Shown piece after piece: positions 33,571 through 43,084 of a stretch of 64,000 nucleotides of DNA. The stretch lies in the NCBI RefSeq assembly GCF_004116405.1, contig NZ_SDIC01000009.1, forward strand, positions 62,001-126,000. Reading direction: 5' to 3'. Origin of the DNA: Halegenticoccus tardaugens (GTDB taxonomy: Archaea > Halobacteriota > Halobacteria > Halobacteriales > Haloferacaceae). A program made the position numbers and the translations under genes. The notes under the pieces are model-generated. The model had not been told where the DNA came from, did no database searches, and saw nothing but the letters and a program-made list of their open reading frames with translations. Each line of letters opens with the position of its first letter. Within the stretch, counting starts at the first letter, position 1.

Positions 33571-34524
33571 ATGAACATTTACCGCAGCGTCCGCGCGGTG
33601 ACGGAGGCGTCCGGGACCGGCGTGGTCGACTGGGACGCCGTCGCGGAGGCGGCGAAGGCGGCGACGGACCCCGGGAGCATCGACCTCGCCCCCGAGGAGC
33701 GGGCGGGGTACGCCGCCGACGTCCGCGACGCGCGGAGTCGCCTGCGGTCGGTGGCGGCGGTCGAGTTCGACCTGCCGAGAACCATCGAGGTGCAGAACCG
33801 CCACCACTGGATCGACGCGAACATCCGCACGTTCGAACGGGTGATGCGGCCGATCGAACGCCGCGGAGCCGGCGTCTTCCCCGACGTCGCGCGCGTCGTC
33901 AACACCGGCACGATGGCCTTCATGCTCTCGTTTCTCGGGAACAACGTGCTCGGGCAGTACGACCCCCTGCTCCTCGCGGAGGGCGACGAGGACCACGGTC
34001 TGTACTTCGTTCGACCGAACATCCGGAAGGTCGCCGACTCGCTCGACGTGGACTACCCGCGCTTTCGCCGCTGGATCGCCTTCCACGAGGTGTCGCACGC
34101 GGCGGAGTTCGGGGCCGCGCCGTGGCTATCCAGCTACCTCGAAGCCCGGATGGAGGAGGGCGTCGACGCGCTCGCGGAGGGGAGCCTCGACCGCGACGCG
34201 TTCCGCGAACTCGACACGGCGATGACCGCCGTCGAAGGGTACGCCGAACTGCTCATGGACCGGGCGTTCGACGACGACTACTCCGACCTCCGGCGGAAGC
34301 TCGACGCCCGCCGCCGCGGCGGGGGGCCGCTCGCGCAGCTCGTCCGCCGGATCCTCGGCCTCGGACTCAAGCGCCGGCAGTACGAGCGCGGCGCGGCCTT
34401 CTTCGAGGCCGTCGCGGACGCCCGCGGCGTCGCCGCCGCGAGCAGGGTGTGGGAGCGCCCGGAGAACCTCCCGACGAACGACGAACTCGACCACCCCGAG
34501 CGGTGGCTCGACCGGGTGGCCTGA
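33571..34524 (+). CDS. DUF2342 / F420-biosynthesis-associated zincin
   Basis: 317 residues from the ATG at 33571. It contains the zinc-protease-like motif FHEVSHAAEF (HExxH) followed by a conserved helical region with EGYAELLMDRAFDD, as in the DUF2342 zincin family, whose members have been annotated as coenzyme F420 biosynthesis-associated without biochemical proof. There is no signal peptide. The frame is open further upstream but the preceding region is the L7Ae promoter. It has no obvious operon partner. Confidence 0.8.
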   Translation: MNIYRSVRAVTEASGTGVVDWDAVAEAAKAATDPGSIDLAPEERAGYAADVRDARSRLRSVAAVEFDLPRTIEVQNRHHWIDANIRTFERVMRPIERRGAGVFPDVARVVNTGTMAFMLSFLGNNVLGQYDPLLLAEGDEDHGLYFVRPNIRKVADSLDVDYPRFRRWIAFHEVSHAAEFGAAPWLSSYLEARMEEGVDALAEGSLDRDAFRELDTAMTAVEGYAELLMDRAFDDDYSDLRRKLDARRRGGGPLAQLVRRILGLGLKRRQYERGAAFFEAVADARGVAAASRVWERPENLPTNDELDHPERWLDRVA

Positions 34525-34573
34525 CGGAGCGGCCGGCTCCGGCGGCCCACCTCGGCCGCGACGCGTTCCCGGA

Positions 34574-37291
34574 TCAGTCGTCGCCGTCGTCGCCGATCGT
34601 CTCCCGGTACACCGCCGTCCCGACCCCGTCGAGCGAGTCGCCGTCGGTCGCGGCGGCGACGACGACCGCGTCGCCGTCTTCGACCGCCACGTCGACCTCG
34701 AACGCGCCGTCCGAGGGTGCCTCGGTGACGGTCCCCGCCGACGTTCGGACGACGACCGCCGCGCCGTCGGTCGTCCCGGAGACCGTCACCGCGCCGTCGT
34801 CCTCGGCGTCGCCGTCGGCGTCGGAGAACTCGACGGACAGTTCGGGTCCCTCCGGCGCGCCGTCGGGCAGGTAGCGCTCGGCGACGAACCGGGGGGTTTC
34901 GACCGGCTCGTCCGCGTCGATGCCGTGCGCGAGGCGGATGTACTGCGCCATGCTCCACGCGAGCGGCGTCGCCGCCCCGGTCCCCTCGCCGAACTCCCAG
35001 CCGAACGCGGTCGACTTTTCCGTGTCCCAGACCTGCTCCGGGATCATCAGCCCGTCGTTGGCGAACCCGCGCATCGTCCGCAGGAGGCGGTCGGGGGCGA
35101 GGTCGCCGTCGGTCGTCCCGGCGAGCAGTTCGTACTCGCCGCGTTCGCCCGTGAAGATGGGCCACAGCCGCCCGCGACCCGACATGTCCGGGTCGGGGAC
35201 GCCGTCGCCGTCCTCGTCGGGGAGCGGGTCGCCGTCGGCGGTGACCTGCGCGCCCCACCCCGCGCCCTCGCGGAGTTCGTCGTCGGGGTCGTCGTCCTGC
35301 TCGCCGTAGCCGTCCTCGGTGTAGCGGTACCACGCGGGGCCGTGCGGCGTGTCGACGCGGATCGTCTCGTCGACGAGGTCGAGGGAGTTCCCGACCACCT
35401 CGTCGTCCCACGGCTTGATCCCGAGGCGCACGAGTTCGAGGAAGCCCGCGTCGACGATCGTCCGCTCGTCGAGCGTCGGCCCGCCGTTGTTGATTTCGCG
35501 GTCGCCGCCGTCGTTCGGGTCCCGGTCGTCGTTGATCCGGAAGTAATACGGCGTCTCCGCCTCCGTGACGGCTTCGGGGTTGTACGAGTCGTCGATGCCG
35601 TCGAGATCGTCCGGTCGCTCGGTCGTCGCGGTCCACGCCTCGACGTTCGCCGCCCAGTCGTCCGCGAGCGCGAGCCAGACGAGCGCGTCGGCGCGCTCGC
35701 CCTCGTCGTCGGCGAGGCTGGCCGCGCAGGCGAGGCCGGCGATCTCGGCCGCGATCGTGCTCGGCGAGTAGCCGGCCTCCTCCTCCCAGCGCTCCTGGCC
35801 CGTGTACGGGCCGTTGCGCGCGACGTAGTCCGAGCCGCGCCGGACGTGCTCGTAGTCGTAGGCGACGTCGTCGAAGCCGAGCCCGAGGCGTTCCTTCAAC
35901 TGGTAGGCCATCACCTGCGGGTAGGAGATGTTGTCCATCTGCTCGCCGCCCCAGCGCGTCCGGCCGTCGACGAAGGTGTTCTGCGGGATGAACCCCTCCT
36001 CGTCCTGCTGGTACTCGTAGACGTACTCGACGGCGTCGACCGCGCTCTCCGGGTCGTCCATCGCCAGCATGGCGGTGAACGCCTGGTAGAGGTCGCGCGA
36101 CCAGACGTAGTTGTAACCGTAGTCGTCGGGGTCGTTGGCGAGGACGAACTCCCCCCACGGGACGGACGGGCTCGCCAGCCCCGCTCCGGGGTACTCCTTC
36201 GAGTCGCACGCCTTCAGCACCATCGCGGAGGCGTCGTACTGCCGGCGGAGGTCGGCGTCGGCGACCGCGTCCGGCACGTCGAGACCCCGGAGGTACTCGC
36301 GCCACGATCGGACGTACGCGGCCCGAACGGCCTCGAATCCGCGATCGAGCGCGCCCGTCGCCTCGCCCGCGGCAGCCTCCTCGTCGGCCGACTCGGCGAA
36401 GCCGAGCGCGACCGTGTCGCGGACCGCCCGCGCGCCCTCGCCGAGTCGGCCGACGAACACCACGTTGCCCTCGGCGCGCTCGTACGTCGTCTCGGTCTCG
36501 CCGGCGTCGAAGAGCGGAGCCACGGCGTCGCCGCCGGCCACGTCGACGGTGGCCCAGTCGAAGCCGCACCGGGAGGCGAACGCGGCCGCGACGTCGTACG
36601 GCTCCCCGTCCTCGTCGAGGAAGACCGCCTCGTCGTCGTTCGCCTCGGTGTCGGAACCGGTGAGGTAGTAGCCGTTCGCGGGTCCCCGCCCGCTTCCGCG
36701 GCCGCGGGAGTCGCCGCCCCCCCGGACGCGGGCGATGTCGTCCATCCCGCTGTTCGAGAGCGAGACGTCCGCGACGGCGTACACGTCGTACGACCCGCCG
36801 TCGGCCGCCGCGAACGCGACGTCCGCGAGGACGGCGTCGCGGTCGGGGTGCGTCGCGTACTCGACGGTGAGCGTCCAGTCGCGGCCCTCGGCGGCGTCCG
36901 AGATGGTGTGGCGGAACGCGAGCGCGTCGTCCTCGACCGGCTCGACCTCGCGTTCGACCGTCTCCTCGGCGTCGTCGAGGCGGGAGCGGTTGAACGACCG
37001 GGCGGTGTACTCGCCGTCGACGACGAGGAAGTCGACCGTCCGGACGTTCAGGAGGTCGATGCGCGGGAACCGGACGCCGGTGAGCGCGCCCTCGGTCAGC
37101 GTGAACCAGACGCGCGAGGGATCGTCCGACCCGTGGTCGGCGACGGTGCCGACGCCGTACTTCTCGCCGGTCGTCCAGGTCGCGTCCGCGCCCGATCCGT
37201 CGGGCGAGTCGGCGCCGGCTACGATCGGGACGCCGCCGAGCGACAGGGCCCCTGCCGCCGTGACTCCGCTGAGGAAGTTCCGTCTCTGCAT
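34574..37291 (-). CDS. Secreted GH15 glucoamylase/glucodextranase-like enzyme (Tat)
   Basis: 905 residues. The N-terminus MQRRNFLSGVTAAGALSLGG is a Tat signal, and a TATA-like CTTATGCAT at about 28 bp upstream supports this start. An N-terminal beta-sandwich (about 35-330, as in glucodextranases) precedes the (alpha/alpha)6 barrel with DDYGYNYVWSRDLYQAFTAML, GRTRWGGEQMDNISYPQVMAY, GRGRLWPIFTGERGEYEL and FGWEFGEGTGAATPLAWS. A C-terminal Ig-like module (about 830-905) is rich in Thr/Val. It should release glucose from the non-reducing ends of alpha-glucans outside the cell. It is a monocistronic minus-strand gene. Confidence 0.9.
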   Translation of the reverse strand: MQRRNFLSGVTAAGALSLGGVPIVAGADSPDGSGADATWTTGEKYGVGTVADHGSDDPSRVWFTLTEGALTGVRFPRIDLLNVRTVDFLVVDGEYTARSFNRSRLDDAEETVEREVEPVEDDALAFRHTISDAAEGRDWTLTVEYATHPDRDAVLADVAFAAADGGSYDVYAVADVSLSNSGMDDIARVRGGGDSRGRGSGRGPANGYYLTGSDTEANDDEAVFLDEDGEPYDVAAAFASRCGFDWATVDVAGGDAVAPLFDAGETETTYERAEGNVVFVGRLGEGARAVRDTVALGFAESADEEAAAGEATGALDRGFEAVRAAYVRSWREYLRGLDVPDAVADADLRRQYDASAMVLKACDSKEYPGAGLASPSVPWGEFVLANDPDDYGYNYVWSRDLYQAFTAMLAMDDPESAVDAVEYVYEYQQDEEGFIPQNTFVDGRTRWGGEQMDNISYPQVMAYQLKERLGLGFDDVAYDYEHVRRGSDYVARNGPYTGQERWEEEAGYSPSTIAAEIAGLACAASLADDEGERADALVWLALADDWAANVEAWTATTERPDDLDGIDDSYNPEAVTEAETPYYFRINDDRDPNDGGDREINNGGPTLDERTIVDAGFLELVRLGIKPWDDEVVGNSLDLVDETIRVDTPHGPAWYRYTEDGYGEQDDDPDDELREGAGWGAQVTADGDPLPDEDGDGVPDPDMSGRGRLWPIFTGERGEYELLAGTTDGDLAPDRLLRTMRGFANDGLMIPEQVWDTEKSTAFGWEFGEGTGAATPLAWSMAQYIRLAHGIDADEPVETPRFVAERYLPDGAPEGPELSVEFSDADGDAEDDGAVTVSGTTDGAAVVVRTSAGTVTEAPSDGAFEVDVAVEDGDAVVVAAATDGDSLDGVGTAVYRETIGDDGDD

Positions 37292-37389
37292 TGTCACGTA
37301 CGACCATGAAATATCAATGCATAAGAGTTTGGGCCAATTATAATCCGAATTTAAAATAGTATTTCGAACGAAGATAATACGGAGCGTTC

Positions 37390-37605
37390 TCAGGGTTCTA
37401 CGCGCCTGAAACTCCGGACGAGAAACCACAGCAGCAGCCACCCGACGACCAGTCCGCCGACGACGGCGGCCGCGAGCTGCGGGAGCGTCGGATTCACCTG
37501 GAGCGCGACGAGGCCGCCGGAGAGTCCGACGAGCGCGACGAATCCGATCTTGAGTCTGGCGTTCGCCGTCCGTCGGCCCTCGTCGGAGATGCTGGGGCCG
37601 ACCAT
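37390..37605 (-). CDS. Small two-helix membrane protein
   Basis: 71 residues from the ATG at 37605: a short basic cytosolic segment, then two hydrophobic helices, IGFVALVGLSGGLVALQ and LAAAVVGGLVVGWLLLWFLV, and a basic end. Not recognised as a named family. Its start overlaps by one base the stop of the NTF2-like gene (TGATG), so the two are co-translated. Confidence 0.65.
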   Translation of the reverse strand: MVGPSISDEGRRTANARLKIGFVALVGLSGGLVALQVNPTLPQLAAAVVGGLVVGWLLLWFLVRSFRRVEP

Positions 37606-38003
37606 CAGTCGTCGTCTTCGCCGTCGTCGTCCGTCCCCTGCGCCACGCTCACGTGCATGCCGACGAACCGCCACCCGTCGTCGCCCGACTCCAGCCCGCC
37701 GCTCCAGCGGGTGTCGAAGTCGTACGACCGGTCGGCTTCGGCGTCCCTCCACGCCATCCGAACGTCGTCGCCGAACCAGGCGTGACCGTCCGCCTCCCGC
37801 ACCCGGAGGTCGCGGCTCTCGACGGTCCAGTCGGTCGTGGTGCGGGTCTGCTCTCGCAGCCCCGCCTCGATCTCGTCGTACCCCGAGAGAAGCTCGCCGA
37901 CGCCGAACTTCACCGCGTCCGGGTGGTCGAGAAAGTACGGGTACAGCGGTTCGCCGCGCCTGAGCGATTCGTAGTACTCCCGAACGGTCGTCCGCGCGTT
38001 CAT
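37605..38003 (-). CDS. NTF2/SnoaL-like fold protein
   Basis: 132 residues from the ATG at 38003. The opening TVREYYESLRRGEPLYPYF helix and the closing DGWRFVGMHVSVAQ strand, with a curved beta-sheet between, are typical of the SnoaL-3/nuclear transport factor 2-like superfamily, many members of which have unknown ligands. It ends in an Asp/Glu tail. An upstream GTG at 38015 is possible. It is coupled to the small membrane protein gene. Confidence 0.72.
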   Translation of the reverse strand: MNARTTVREYYESLRRGEPLYPYFLDHPDAVKFGVGELLSGYDEIEAGLREQTRTTTDWTVESRDLRVREADGHAWFGDDVRMAWRDAEADRSYDFDTRWSGGLESGDDGWRFVGMHVSVAQGTDDDGEDDD

Positions 38004-38132
38004 GCTCCCACTCACGGCCCGCGCCGATTTGAACGCTCGGCGACCGGCAACGTTGCGCGGGTCGAGGGGAGAACGCGCCGCGGAGCGAGAGATGGGCCGT
38101 CACCGCCGACGGGTGCGATCGGCGGCGCGCCC

Positions 38133-38687
38133 TCACTGGAACCCGCGATCGACCCCGTCGTCCGCGACCAGGTCGTCGAACTCCGCGTTCAGGACGGCCT
38201 CGGCCTCCTCGAACGTGCCGGCGAGGTCGTCGAGCCTGTCGGGACGGTCGTAGCCGTCGTACTCCATCGGGCCGAACGCGGGGCTCTCGACCGCCTCCAT
38301 GAGATCCGTGAAGAAGTCCTCCGGCGTCGTCGGGGCGTCGGCGTGCACCCGGACCGTCTCTTCGAGCCGCCTCGTCATCCGCTCCGCGGCGTCCTCGTCC
38401 TCGGGGGCGGTCCGGACCGCGAACCGCCCGGCGTCGTCCTCGCGGTTCGGCAGCAGGGAGTCGACGTCGCCGTCGACCTTCCGGGCGACCCGCGCGCCGA
38501 CCCCTCGCACGTCGTACGGGTTCTTCGCGTACGTCTTGAGCTGGTAGACCCCGAGGTCGGGGTGACCGAGGAAGAGGTCCTCGCCGACGCCCTCGCGCCG
38601 CCGACCGGACACCGCCCGCCAGCCGTCGGGTTCGGACGCCTCCTCGGCGACCTGGTCGAGGATATCCCGCCAGTCTCTGACGCGCAT
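38133..38687 (-). CDS. Conserved haloarchaeal hypothetical protein
   Basis: 184 residues, very acidic, soluble, with no signal or membrane segment. The region GEDLFLGHPDLGVYQLKTYAKNPYDVRGVGARVARKVD suggests an alpha/beta domain and the C-terminal third is helical (TFEEAEAVLNAEFDDLV). I recognise no family motif. The ATG at 38687 is the only reasonable start. It sits between the NTF2-like gene and a small membrane protein, all on the minus strand. Confidence 0.6.
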   Translation of the reverse strand: MRVRDWRDILDQVAEEASEPDGWRAVSGRRREGVGEDLFLGHPDLGVYQLKTYAKNPYDVRGVGARVARKVDGDVDSLLPNREDDAGRFAVRTAPEDEDAAERMTRRLEETVRVHADAPTTPEDFFTDLMEAVESPAFGPMEYDGYDRPDRLDDLAGTFEEAEAVLNAEFDDLVADDGVDRGFQ

Positions 38688-38744
38688 GCGATTCGGTTGG
38701 GCGACGGGCGGAATGAGCGTGTCGGTCCGTCGTCCTCGTGACCC

Positions 38745-39083
38745 TCACCTCCCGAACGTCAACTCGCGCGTCAGGAGCAGCGCGCCGACGGCGAGGAGGA
38801 CGTACGTCAGCGCGTTCTCCGTCCCGCTCGCGAGCGCGACCGCCCCCCACGCGACGACGCCGGCGTACAGCGCGACGCGAAATCGGGACGTACCCATCGC
38901 GTCGGCGTAGACGCCGTAGGCGACGACGGCCGTCACGTAGACGCTCACGACGAACTCCGGGAGCGCCGCGATCCCTTCGGCTCGAAGCTGGACCGCCGAC
39001 CCGACGAGCACGAACGCGAGGAGGGCGGTCAGCGCGATCCTCGTCGCCCGTCCGAACCCGCGTTTTTCCCGTTCGTCGCTCAT
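38745..39083 (-). CDS. Small membrane protein, about four helices
   Basis: 112 residues. After a charged N-terminus it has hydrophobic stretches at about 13-30 (IALTALLAFVLVGSAVQL), 40-58, 70-86 and 90-107, then a short basic end. The pattern is a compact four-helix bundle with no charged catalytic residues inside the membrane. Family unknown. Confidence 0.6.
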   Translation of the reverse strand: MSDEREKRGFGRATRIALTALLAFVLVGSAVQLRAEGIAALPEFVVSVYVTAVVAYGVYADAMGTSRFRVALYAGVVAWGAVALASGTENALTYVLLAVGALLLTRELTFGR

Positions 39084-39507
39084 ACCGTCGCCCCGGAGGC
39101 GTTCCGGCCGAATCCGAGCGGGCGAGCCGGGACTCGATCGTCCGCCGCGCGCGTGAAACCACGGTCCGTCATCGGACGACGCTACTACCGCGAGGGTTAC
39201 AACCGTTCGGATTCGGAGGGGATTTCGGAGCGGGCGCTTCCCGGCGAAGCCTCCGCCGGACCCGGCGGCTCGAACGCGTCCGCCGCGACGCCCGTCCGCC
39301 GATTCCGTCGCGCGAGACCGACTGTCTCTCGCCGGTGAAACTCCACGTGTCTTTACAATCTAAACTTTCTACTAACAAAAGCTGAGAATCTGAGGATGGT
39401 ATAAGTTTCACAGCGTCGAATCCGTCGTCGAGAGCCGCCACGGGCGCGGTGCGAATCGCGAGCGACGCGAGCGCGGGTCGGGCCCGGCGGCCGCACCGGA
39501 GGAGCGC
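39084..39507. other. 424-bp intergenic region, promoter and leader of the metzincin gene
   Basis: The region is AT-rich around 39350-39410 and contains a TATA-like GGTATAAG at 39398-39405. A Shine-Dalgarno GGAGG at 39498-39502 lies five bases before the ATG at 39508. If the TATA element is used, the leader is about 80 nt, long for this genome. No gene is supported here. Confidence 0.45.
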
Positions 39508-40269
39508 ATGGACGACGACGGATCCGGACGGACGGTCGAGGTGACGCGACGGGGCGCGTTGAGACTCGTCGGCGGCGGTTTCGCGGCCGTCTTCGGCGCG
39601 GGGGCCGTCGGAGGCGCGTCGGCGTCGCCCGGCTACCGCCTCCGCGTGCTGACGTTCCGAACCCCCGACACCACCTTCGGAACGGGCGAGGAGGAGGCGG
39701 CGCTCCGGGCGTACGTCTCGCAGTTCGACGACCGCTACGGCGGCCTCCGCCTGACGTTCGAGGAGAGCGGCGAGACGTACCGCGGGTACGACCCCCGACT
39801 GTCGAGCGCGGAGAACCGAGAGCGGTTCACGTCGTGGCTGGCGTCGTCGTCCGCGGCGGCGAGGGACGGGTTCGTCCACCTGCTCATGGTGTCGGACTAC
39901 TCGCCGCTTTGGACCGGCACCGTCGCGTCGAGCGCCGACGCCGGCGGCTACGTCCCCGACGGCCGGGCGGCGGCGATCTGTAACGTCGCGAACAAACTGC
40001 GCGGCGGGCGCACGGCGTGGCAGGCGACGGTGATGCACGAGGTGGGGCACGCGCTCGGGTGTCGCCACGCCGACGGGGCGCAGTACCCCTACCTGGGGTC
40101 GAGAGCGAACTCGCCGATGCTCCTGTACTACGGCTCGCTGTTTCAGGACGCGCCGGAGACGTGCCCGGGCGACGGCCTCGACGCCGTCCGAAGCACGGAG
40201 CACCTCAGCCTGCGGCTGACCTCGTGCGCCCTCTCGTCGACGCGGGAGCACCTGCGGACGCACCACTAA
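39508..40269 (+). CDS. Tat-secreted metzincin-type metalloprotease
   Basis: 253 residues. VTRRGALRLVGGGFAAVFGAG is a twin-arginine signal. The zinc site MHEVGHALGCRHADG is a full HExxHxxGxxH metzincin motif, followed about 25 residues later by SPMLLYYG, which supplies the Met-turn. The catalytic domain is small (about 160 residues), as in archaemetzincin- or snapalysin-like enzymes, but I cannot assign a subfamily. Several cysteines (AAICNVANK, ETCPGDG, LTSCAL) could form disulfides, consistent with export. A Shine-Dalgarno supports the start. Confidence 0.83.
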   Translation: MDDDGSGRTVEVTRRGALRLVGGGFAAVFGAGAVGGASASPGYRLRVLTFRTPDTTFGTGEEEAALRAYVSQFDDRYGGLRLTFEESGETYRGYDPRLSSAENRERFTSWLASSSAAARDGFVHLLMVSDYSPLWTGTVASSADAGGYVPDGRAAAICNVANKLRGGRTAWQATVMHEVGHALGCRHADGAQYPYLGSRANSPMLLYYGSLFQDAPETCPGDGLDAVRSTEHLSLRLTSCALSSTREHLRTHH

Positions 40270-40315
40270 CCGACCACCGACAGGGTTTTTCAGTCGGCGG
40301 CAGTGACTGCGTACA

Positions 40316-42967
40316 GTGAACGTTCGAGGGGTGATCGCCGAGGTCGGGGAACCGCGGCGCGTCGACACCAGGTACGGCGAGCGGAGGCTCGCGGAACTCG
40401 TCGTCCGGCCCGACGGCGGCGCGGGCGACCCGACGACCGTCACGCTCTGGGGAAAGTGGACCCACACCGCGGAGCACGCCGAGTCCGGGATGGAGTTGCT
40501 CGTCACCGACGCCGAGCGAACCGAGTTCCGCGGGGAAGAGGGGTACGCGACCTCGAAGGACTCCTACGTCGTCCTCGAACCGGGTTTTCTCGTCGACGTC
40601 ACCGACGTGCGCTCGTGGGTGCAGTGCCCGCGGATGTACTACCTGAACAAGCTCTCCGGAATCCCGCTGAACTACCCGGTGGTGAAGGGGACCATCGTCC
40701 ACGAGGTGTTCGGCGACCTCCTGCGCGGCCGCGACCTCGACGCGGCGATCGAAGACCGCGTCGCGGAGGCGGGGCTGGAACTCGGCCTCCTCGGGCGCGA
40801 CGCGGACGAGGTCGAAGACGAGGTCCGGCGGAACGCCGCCGCCATCGAGGGGTGGCTGTCGCAGGGGACGCTCACGGAGACGGACGAGTGGCGCTCCGAG
40901 TACACCCTCATCAGCCCGACGTTCGGCATCAAGGGACGCGCGGACGCGCTCCGCCGGGGTGCGCCGGTCGAACTCAAAACCGGCAAGAACACGAACCGCG
41001 AGCCGCGGTTTCAGGACAAGATCCAGGCGGCGTGCTACGCGCTCGTGCTCGACGAGCGTGGCGTCCCGGCCGACACCGGCACCCTCCTGTACACCAAGAA
41101 CACCGCCCTCGACCGGGGCGAGGAGACGGGCGACCTCTCGCCCGCGAAGGACTTCTCCGTCGGGAGGGGCCTGCTGGAGTTCGTCGTCCGGACGCGCAAC
41201 GAGATCGCCGCGATGGAGTACGACGCCTCGGTCCCGACGGGGTTCGAGGCGGACGCCCGCTGCGAGTACTGCTTCGAGAAGGACACCTGCATGGTCGTCT
41301 CGGGCCGCCTCGATCAGGAGTCGAAGGCGGGGGCGATCGGCCGCCCCATCCCCGAGGACGAGCGGGCGTACTTCGACCGGACGTACCGCGCGATCGAGGA
41401 GGAGCGCCGGGAGACCCACCGCGAGTACCGGAAGCTCTGGGAGCAAAGCGCCGAGGAGCGCGCCGACGACGACCGCGCGTTGATCGACCTCGAACCGCTC
41501 GGCCGTCGGGCGATCGACGACGGGCGCTGGGAGCTCCGGGCGCGAAAGCCCGGCGACGCGGTCTCGAAACTTCGGGAGGGTGACGTGGCGCTCGCCAGCG
41601 ACGGCGACCCGGTCAGGGGACACGCGGAGCTCGTCCGGATCGAACGGCTCGACCGCGAGGTCGTCGTCACCGCCGACGAGCCCGTCGACCTCCGCCGACT
41701 CGACGTGTACCCCTCCGAGATCTCGGTCGACCGGATGCTGACGGCGCTTCACGACGCCCTCCTGAAGGGCGATTCCGACCGCAAGGACGTGCTGTTCGGT
41801 CGCCGCGAGCCGCGCTTTTCCGGCGACCGGCGGACGTACGTCGACAACAACGAGGCGCAGAACGAGGCGGTCAACCTCGCCGCGACCGCGGAGGACTGCG
41901 CGCTGATCCACGGGCCGCCCGGCGCGGGCAAGACGTACACCATCGCCGCGATCGTCCGCGCGCTCGTCGACCGCGGCGAGCGCGTCCTCCTGTCCGCCTT
42001 CACGAACCGCGCGGTCGACAACGCCCTCGAAGCGCTGCGCGAGCAGGGGGTCGACGGGGTCGTCCGCGTCGGCACCGAGTCGGGCGTCCGCGAGGACATG
42101 CGCGACCTCCGCCTCTCCCGACGGGGCGATCCGAACGAGCGCGCGGCCGAGCTGTCGAACGCCTCGGTCGTCGCCGCGACGACCGCCGCCTGCGGGTCGC
42201 GCGTCATGCGCGAGCAGTCGTTCGACGCGGCGCTCGTCGACGAGGCGTCACAGCTCACCGAACCGGGGACGCTCGCGGCGATCAACCTCGCGGAGCGGTT
42301 CGTCCTCGTCGGCGACCACCAACAGCTCCCGCCGGTCGTCAGGGCCGAGAACGACCTCCGGCGGTCGCTGTTCGAGCGACTCGTCGAGACGCACCCCGAC
42401 GCCTCGGTGCTGCTCGATCGCCAGTACCGGATGACACAGCGCATCCAGGCGTTCTCGTCGGCGGAGTTCTACGACGGCGCGTTGCGCCCCGCGAACGCGT
42501 CGGTCGCGACCCGGCACCTCTCGGACCTTCCGGGGGTCTCCGTCGACGCGTTGCCGCCCGACCTCCGCGACCCCGTCAGCTTCGTCGATCCCGGCGGCCG
42601 CCGCGAGGGGAACACGAACCCGGTCGAGGCCGAGCGGGTCGCCGAGATCGTCGAGTCGTTCGTCGCGGCGGGCGTCGACCCCGACGACGTCGGCGTCATC
42701 GCGCCGTTCCGGGCGCAGGTGGCCGAGATCGGCCGCCGGACGGACGCGACGGTCGACACGGTGGACCGGTTCCAGGGGTCGAGCGAGGAGGTGATCGTCG
42801 TGTCGTTCGTCGCGACGGGGACCCTCGACGGCCCGATCTTCGAGGACACGAGGCGGGTGAACGTCGCGCTGACGCGGGCGAAGCGGGCGCTCGTCCTCGT
42901 CGGCGACGCGGCGGCGCTCGGCTCCGAACCGTTCTACGCGCGCTTGCTCGACTGGGCGCGTCGGTAG
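40316..42967 (+). CDS. Dna2-like Cas4-nuclease/SF1-helicase fusion
   Basis: 883 residues from a GTG. An N-terminal OB-like region (about 1-90) is followed by a Cas4/RecB-type PD-(D/E)XK nuclease: VQCPRMYYLNK (first Cys), KGTIVHEVFG (His), a conserved Asp in KGRADALRRG, VELKTGKN (E-x-K) and CEYCFEKDTC (three more Cys), together predicting a 4Fe-4S nuclease. The helicase part has GPPGAGKTYTIAAI (Walker A), LVDEASQLTEPG (Walker B), LVGDHQQLPPVV, DRQYRMTQRI, TVDTVDRFQGSSEEVI and VALTRAK, a UPF1/Dna2-like SF1B set. Dna2 enzymes process flaps and double-strand breaks. The gene is alone and may be a general repair enzyme. Confidence 0.9.
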   Translation: MNVRGVIAEVGEPRRVDTRYGERRLAELVVRPDGGAGDPTTVTLWGKWTHTAEHAESGMELLVTDAERTEFRGEEGYATSKDSYVVLEPGFLVDVTDVRSWVQCPRMYYLNKLSGIPLNYPVVKGTIVHEVFGDLLRGRDLDAAIEDRVAEAGLELGLLGRDADEVEDEVRRNAAAIEGWLSQGTLTETDEWRSEYTLISPTFGIKGRADALRRGAPVELKTGKNTNREPRFQDKIQAACYALVLDERGVPADTGTLLYTKNTALDRGEETGDLSPAKDFSVGRGLLEFVVRTRNEIAAMEYDASVPTGFEADARCEYCFEKDTCMVVSGRLDQESKAGAIGRPIPEDERAYFDRTYRAIEEERRETHREYRKLWEQSAEERADDDRALIDLEPLGRRAIDDGRWELRARKPGDAVSKLREGDVALASDGDPVRGHAELVRIERLDREVVVTADEPVDLRRLDVYPSEISVDRMLTALHDALLKGDSDRKDVLFGRREPRFSGDRRTYVDNNEAQNEAVNLAATAEDCALIHGPPGAGKTYTIAAIVRALVDRGERVLLSAFTNRAVDNALEALREQGVDGVVRVGTESGVREDMRDLRLSRRGDPNERAAELSNASVVAATTAACGSRVMREQSFDAALVDEASQLTEPGTLAAINLAERFVLVGDHQQLPPVVRAENDLRRSLFERLVETHPDASVLLDRQYRMTQRIQAFSSAEFYDGALRPANASVATRHLSDLPGVSVDALPPDLRDPVSFVDPGGRREGNTNPVEAERVAEIVESFVAAGVDPDDVGVIAPFRAQVAEIGRRTDATVDTVDRFQGSSEEVIVVSFVATGTLDGPIFEDTRRVNVALTRAKRALVLVGDAAALGSEPFYARLLDWARR

Positions 42968-43084
42968 GGCGCGAAGTCGTGGGGCGGACGAACCGTCGCC
43001 TCACGCGCCGGCGAATCTCCGTACCTGAACACTACCACGACGACCCGCGCGAACGTTTTTCCGCGTAGAGACCGACGGAAGAAT

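Noticed and set aside
39153..39338. 61-residue plus-strand open frame
   Set aside because: Arg/Ser-rich, no promoter at a proper distance and no recognisable features.
40316..42967. Treating the Cas4-like domain as part of the CRISPR remnant
   Set aside because: It is fused to a helicase of Dna2 type and lies 21 kb from the repeats.
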